Virus record (IMG/VR): IMGVR_UViG_3300043466_000400
Coordinates: 1-34,065 of that record
Origin: a virus
Length of the DNA stretch: 34,065 nt
Strand: one strand, 5' to 3'
The position numbers and the translations under genes were made by a program. Of this stretch, positions 31,584 to 34,065 are shown in pieces. Under the pieces are notes generated by a model. The model was given only the letters and a program-made list of their open reading frames with translations, had not been told where the DNA came from and ran no database searches. The number at the start of each line of letters is the position of its first letter. Position 1 is the stretch's first letter.

Positions 31584-32333
31584 TGTTTAATAACTTCATT
31601 CTATTTATTTGCTCTTCAACCTGTGCTTTCTCTTTTAAGTAACTTAATCTATTTAAAAACCTAATAACCTCCCATTCGTATATCGCATCTTCAACTATTG
31701 GATTACCTTCGCTCATTTCAATTATAATGTGTTGCCATCCCCAGTATCGTTCAAAATCCCCTCTTGGATTAAATCCATTATCTCCTGTATTCTCTCCTGT
31801 ATCACTTTCTCGGCTTCCAAATAAGCTACCGAAGTTTTGCTCAAGTGCAGTAATGCTCTTAAACAAAAAAAAACAACCGGATATATATTTTTAATACTTT
31901 GTTTCTTTAATTCCTTAGATAGTTCTTTGTGATATTTATCACTATACTTAAAACCTTTCCAAGTTAATTTCTCATAACACAATGCTCCAATATCAGTTAA
32001 ATTTTCTATTGCTTTATTCTCTTGCATTAATGTACTGATTGAAACATAACGAGCAGTATTCAACATCTCAGCATCGGTAGTCGCTCTGTATAGATTACCT
32101 TTGATAAATAAGTACTTTTTTGGATTCTTATTCCATTTTTGGCTCTTTAAGAATGATAGCAATACAAAGTATCTTCTAACTTTCTTAATTTCAATAGCTT
32201 CAATCTCAGCAACTGATAAACCTGAAAGTATAGATAATATCTTAACTTGGTCATCTAAATTGCCATTTATTAAAGGCTCAATCTGTTGGTATTGCTCTAC
32301 CGATAGTTGTTTATAAGATGTTGGTATTCTCAT
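31573..32333 (-). CDS. Tail assembly chaperone, long form by -1 frameshift (253 aa)
   Basis: The first 156 codons are those of the gene at 31722..32333. At the T9 run the ribosome can slip back one base and read TTG TTT AAG AGC, giving 97 further residues (LFKSITALEQNFGSLFGSRE, then WGWQHIIIEMSEGNPIVEDA and FLNRLSYLKEKAQVEEQIN). The second part has no proper start codon of its own (its frame begins with TTG in the T run), and its sequence matches the C-terminal extension of phage tail chaperones. It binds the tape measure during tail assembly. Confidence 0.75.
31722..32333 (-). CDS. Tail assembly chaperone, short form (203 aa)
   Basis: MRIPTSYKQLSVEQYQQIEP, LDDQVKILSILSGLSVAEIE, then the strand KKYLFIKGNLYRATTDAEML and VSISTLMQENKAIENLTDIG form a mainly helical protein of the size of lambda gpG-like chaperones. 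Unshifted translation runs 47 codons past the slippery site and stops at 31722. It overlaps the -1 frame by 145 bases. A copy of the TGTAATTTAATA motif lies 3 bases before the ATG. Confidence 0.75.
   Translation of the reverse strand: MRIPTSYKQLSVEQYQQIEPLINGNLDDQVKILSILSGLSVAEIEAIEIKKVRRYFVLLSFLKSQKWNKNPKKYLFIKGNLYRATTDAEMLNTARYVSISTLMQENKAIENLTDIGALCYEKLTWKGFKYSDKYHKELSKELKKQSIKNIYPVVFFCLRALLHLSKTSVAYLEAEKVIQERIQEIMDLIQEGILNDTGDGNTL
31866..31872 (-). other. -1 ribosomal slippery site
   Basis: Seven of a run of nine T (31873-31865 on the minus strand) form T TTT TTT in the zero frame, a standard X XXY YYZ heptamer. Slipping by one base moves from the short chaperone frame into the frame of the C-terminal extension. 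It is placed as in lambda-type G/GT genes. Confidence 0.75.
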
Positions 32334-32336
32334 TAT

Positions 32337-32348
32337 TATTAAATTACA
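32337..32348 (-). promoter_or_regulatory. TGTAATTTAATA start-site motif, copy 5
   Basis: Exact 12-mer on the minus strand, 3 bases before the ATG at 32333, at the end of a 148-base gap after the large terminase. The preceding bases (ATTTCTAAAATAT) resemble those at copy 2. Confidence 0.5.
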
Positions 32349-32399
32349 ATATTTTAGAAATGTTTGTGTATATTTGAATGTGTTTTTTGTTGTTATCTT

Positions 32400-32478
32400 A
32401 TAAGGCAGGTTTCGTTCATTCCTGCCTTATTTGTTCACGAAAACGTGAACGACATTAAATTCCGAACCACTGGCTCGG
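32400..32478. other. Cluster of three inverted repeats between terminase and tail genes
   Basis: ATAAGGCAGG (32400-32409) pairs with CCTGCCTTAT (32421-32430), 10 bp with an 11-base loop. GTTCACG/CGTGAAC (32433-32439, 32444-32450) has a 4-base loop. CCGAACC/GGCTCGG (32462-32468, 32472-32478) forms 7 bp when a G-U pair on the minus strand is allowed. None is followed by a clear T run on the minus strand. The first loop also holds TCGTTCA, complementary to TGAACGA at the end of the second hairpin. Confidence 0.7.
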
Positions 32479-32481
32479 ATA

Positions 32482-33624
32482 TTACATAAAACTATATTTA
32501 CCGGTATTCTTATTAATCTTATTCAATGCTACATACCTAATCGCATCAATGGTATGATTATTATAATCTACCGGTATATTAGGCTTTCCATCAATCCATT
32601 TGTAAGACCTAAACTCTTTTATAACATTAACTGAGTCTCTTGTTATATTAATCTTAAATGCTTTTAAAGTATCTATTGAGTTACGAATGCTATCAGGTCC
32701 TTTGTTTGCACCATCGACATTGAATCCACCCCTCCTTAAATCTTCTATTGACTTAGGCTCAGCACTATCTGCTATAATGTGCATTTGCTTTGTTATACCT
32801 AAGTTATGTAGCTTGTTTATGATATCGGAGTTGGTTAGTCCTGTTTGATAGATTAGTTCTTTAATTATCAATTCACCATTATGCCTAAATACCTTTACTA
32901 ATGTTGTAGGGTCTTGAGTGAATCCGAAGTCCATCCCTAATCCGATTAGTTCAGCATTCATAGGAATATCATCTATAATATCAAAGTTTCTAAATATTAA
33001 TCCTTCAATCTTACCAGTTAATCCACGAGCATAAACTTTGAATAGTTCCATGTCTTTGAATCGTAGGCCCTCAATCTTATTTCTTATCTTTTGTGGTACA
33101 AATGGATTATGCCTATGGTCCGATATGAATAGCTTTGCATTGCCTTGTTTCAATAGTTGCTCATGTACCCAAAATTCAGCATTAGGATTGTAATCAATAT
33201 AAACTTGTTTCTTAGTCCGCATATACAACTCATTGAATATGTCATAGCTTATACCTTGCGCTTCGTTAATGAATAGATAATCTCGTTTACCGGACTTTGC
33301 ACCTTGCGAATCTTCATAAGACTTAAATTCCATTACTGAGCCATTAAGGAATGTAAATATCCTATCTGACTTATTATAATCAATAACAAATGATTTTAAT
33401 ATCTCCGAACTATTATAGATGTCGAGCGCATCTCTTAATGCACCTGCCTTTAAGTTAGGTATTGATTCACCTACAACTGTAATTACATTGTATTCACTAA
33501 CTGCCTTTGTGAATAGGACTTGTAAGATAGAATATGTTTTGCCTGATGAACTACCTCCCTGATTGATTAATATATCTTCTGTAGCATTATAATTAGCTTC
33601 AAATAAACAGGAGGTCTTAAACAT
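32482..33624 (-). CDS. terL: Terminase large subunit
   Basis: 380 residues. ATPase: Walker A GGSSSGKT (23-30), Walker B DYLFINEA with catalytic Glu121, and coupling motif YIDYNPN (142-148). Nuclease: Asp232 in GMDFGFTQDP, Asp286 in IIADSAEP and Asp360 in HTIDAIRY, the three acidic residues of the RNase H-like fold. This is the Terminase_3 family, which cuts concatemers and drives DNA into the prohead. It starts 2 bases after a 26-codon ORF. Confidence 0.95.
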   Translation of the reverse strand: MFKTSCLFEANYNATEDILINQGGSSSGKTYSILQVLFTKAVSEYNVITVVGESIPNLKAGALRDALDIYNSSEILKSFVIDYNKSDRIFTFLNGSVMEFKSYEDSQGAKSGKRDYLFINEAQGISYDIFNELYMRTKKQVYIDYNPNAEFWVHEQLLKQGNAKLFISDHRHNPFVPQKIRNKIEGLRFKDMELFKVYARGLTGKIEGLIFRNFDIIDDIPMNAELIGLGMDFGFTQDPTTLVKVFRHNGELIIKELIYQTGLTNSDIINKLHNLGITKQMHIIADSAEPKSIEDLRRGGFNVDGANKGPDSIRNSIDTLKAFKINITRDSVNVIKEFRSYKWIDGKPNIPVDYNNHTIDAIRYVALNKINKNTGKYSFM

Positions 33625-33626
33625 AA

Positions 33627-33707
33627 TTAATTCAATACATGGTACACAAACTCACTTAGCACCTTAGAATAGTACATCTCATAAGTTAGTGTTAGTTCAT
33701 CTTCCAT
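33627..33707 (-). CDS. Small ORF between terminase subunits, 26 aa
   Basis: The ATG at 33707 shares one base with the small terminase stop (TAATG). The frame MEDELTLTYEMYYSKVLSEF and six more residues ends 2 bases before the large terminase ATG. It is acidic and possibly one helix. It may serve mainly to couple translation of the two terminase genes, or encode a real micro-protein. No family recognised. Confidence 0.45.
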   Translation of the reverse strand: MEDELTLTYEMYYSKVLSEFVYHVLN

Positions 33708-34065
33708 TAGTCTAAACTTATATCTTTCTCATTATTAGCTATTGGTGCATCTGACTTAATGACCTCAACTTGAATATTCTTATTAAGGTTTTCATTCTTA
33801 CTTTCTACTCTATCTGTCATTCCTAGTTTATTCTTAGCATAGAATATACCTTTGCCTTCATTTGCAACAATATCAACTGCTAAAGAGTTAAATTTATCAT
33901 CTATCTTTTTTATAGTGTCGTATTTTACCTCATTTTCGCTTTTTAACCACGTATAATAAGTGTCCCTTGATATTGTATCCTTTTTATTAAAAGGAAGCCA
34001 TATATTCAAAAAGAATGCTATTGTAGGTATATGTCTTTCTCTTTGATTAACTATCTTACCTGAGC
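33707..34065 (-). CDS. terS: Terminase small subunit, main part (5' end continues at 1..218)
   Basis: The part encoded here includes FFLNIWLPFNKKDTISRDTY, then YYTWLKSENEVKYDTIKKID, KFNSLAVDIVANEGKGIFYA and KNKLGMTDR, a helical pattern with a likely helix-turn-helix near the start, typical of Bacteroidota phage small terminases. An apparent start at 34009 is internal; joining the ends gives the true start at 218 and 149 residues. It lies directly before the large terminase with one micro-ORF between. Confidence 0.8.
   Translation of the reverse strand, partial: SGKIVNQRERHIPTIAFFLNIWLPFNKKDTISRDTYYTWLKSENEVKYDTIKKIDDKFNSLAVDIVANEGKGIFYAKNKLGMTDRVESKNENLNKNIQVEVIKSDAPIANNEKDISLD
33939..34065. 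repeat. Terminal direct repeat, right copy
   Basis: Identical to 1..127 over all 127 bases. See the left copy. It lies inside the small terminase gene. Confidence 0.95.

Noticed and set aside
31573-31866. The C-terminal chaperone frame as an independent gene starting at a TTG.
   Set aside because: The TTG lies in the slippery T run itself and the upstream frame joins it exactly by a -1 shift, so a frameshift product explains it better.
1-34065. CRISPR arrays, insertion sequences, toxin-antitoxin pairs and anti-CRISPR genes.
   Set aside because: No regularly spaced repeats, transposase, or recognisable toxin or antitoxin were seen. Small unknown early genes could hide an anti-defence factor, but nothing in their sequence shows it.

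Overview
The window is one complete, circularly closed phage genome. The first 127 bases are repeated exactly as the last 127 bases, so about 33.94 kb is unique and the small terminase gene is split by the arbitrary linear ends. The sequence is very AT-rich. Start codons follow A/T-rich leaders rather than Shine-Dalgarno sequences, and several promoters fit the Bacteroidota pattern TTG-N(19-21)-TAnnTTTG. The protein families (BT4734-type primase, DUF3127 single-strand-binding-like protein, XkdF-type protease, Bacteroidota-style neck and tail proteins) also point to a tailed phage of a Bacteroidota host. No integrase, repressor or reverse transcriptase is visible, so I infer a virulent lifestyle.

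Nearly every gene is on the minus strand, so transcription runs from high to low coordinates. From about 34.0 kb downward: small terminase (wrapping to 218), large terminase, tail assembly chaperone with a programmed -1 frameshift, tail proteins and tape measure (32.3-24.8 kb), prohead protease, scaffold-like protein, major capsid protein, a probable tail tube protein, portal and neck proteins (24.7-18.2 kb), tail fibres and adhesin-like proteins (18.2-15.6 kb), then lysis genes (small membrane protein, M15 peptidase, holin) and a metallophosphoesterase (15.6-13.5 kb). Only two genes, at 12.75-13.25 kb, are on the plus strand. They diverge from the early region at a bidirectional promoter zone.

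The early minus-strand region (12.6-3.4 kb) carries small unknown proteins, a ribbon-helix-helix-like protein, a predicted SSB, an ERF annealing protein, Gp157-like protein, primase-helicase, C5 cytosine methyltransferase, VRR-NUC nuclease, HNH homing-type endonuclease and a sigma-factor-like protein. A final cargo section (3.2-0.2 kb) has a tRNA-like element, a glycosyltransferase, a HAD phosphatase-like protein, a SAM methyltransferase and small ORFs leading into the terminase.

The most striking unexplained signal is a family of three short leader RNAs on the minus strand (about 11.1, 9.4 and 5.3 kb), upstream of the ERF, primase-helicase and HNH genes. Each follows a Bacteroidota-type promoter element. 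Each starts with a 5' segment whose sequence is complementary to the apical part of a following terminator-like hairpin, and that hairpin ends in a U-rich tract just before the gene's AUG. The sequences differ but the pseudoknot or kissing-loop layout is the same, and G-U pairs favour the transcribed strand. A second repeated signal is the 12-mer TGTAATTTAATA, found just before five start codons, four of them of virion genes. It may be a late promoter, perhaps read by the phage's sigma-like protein.
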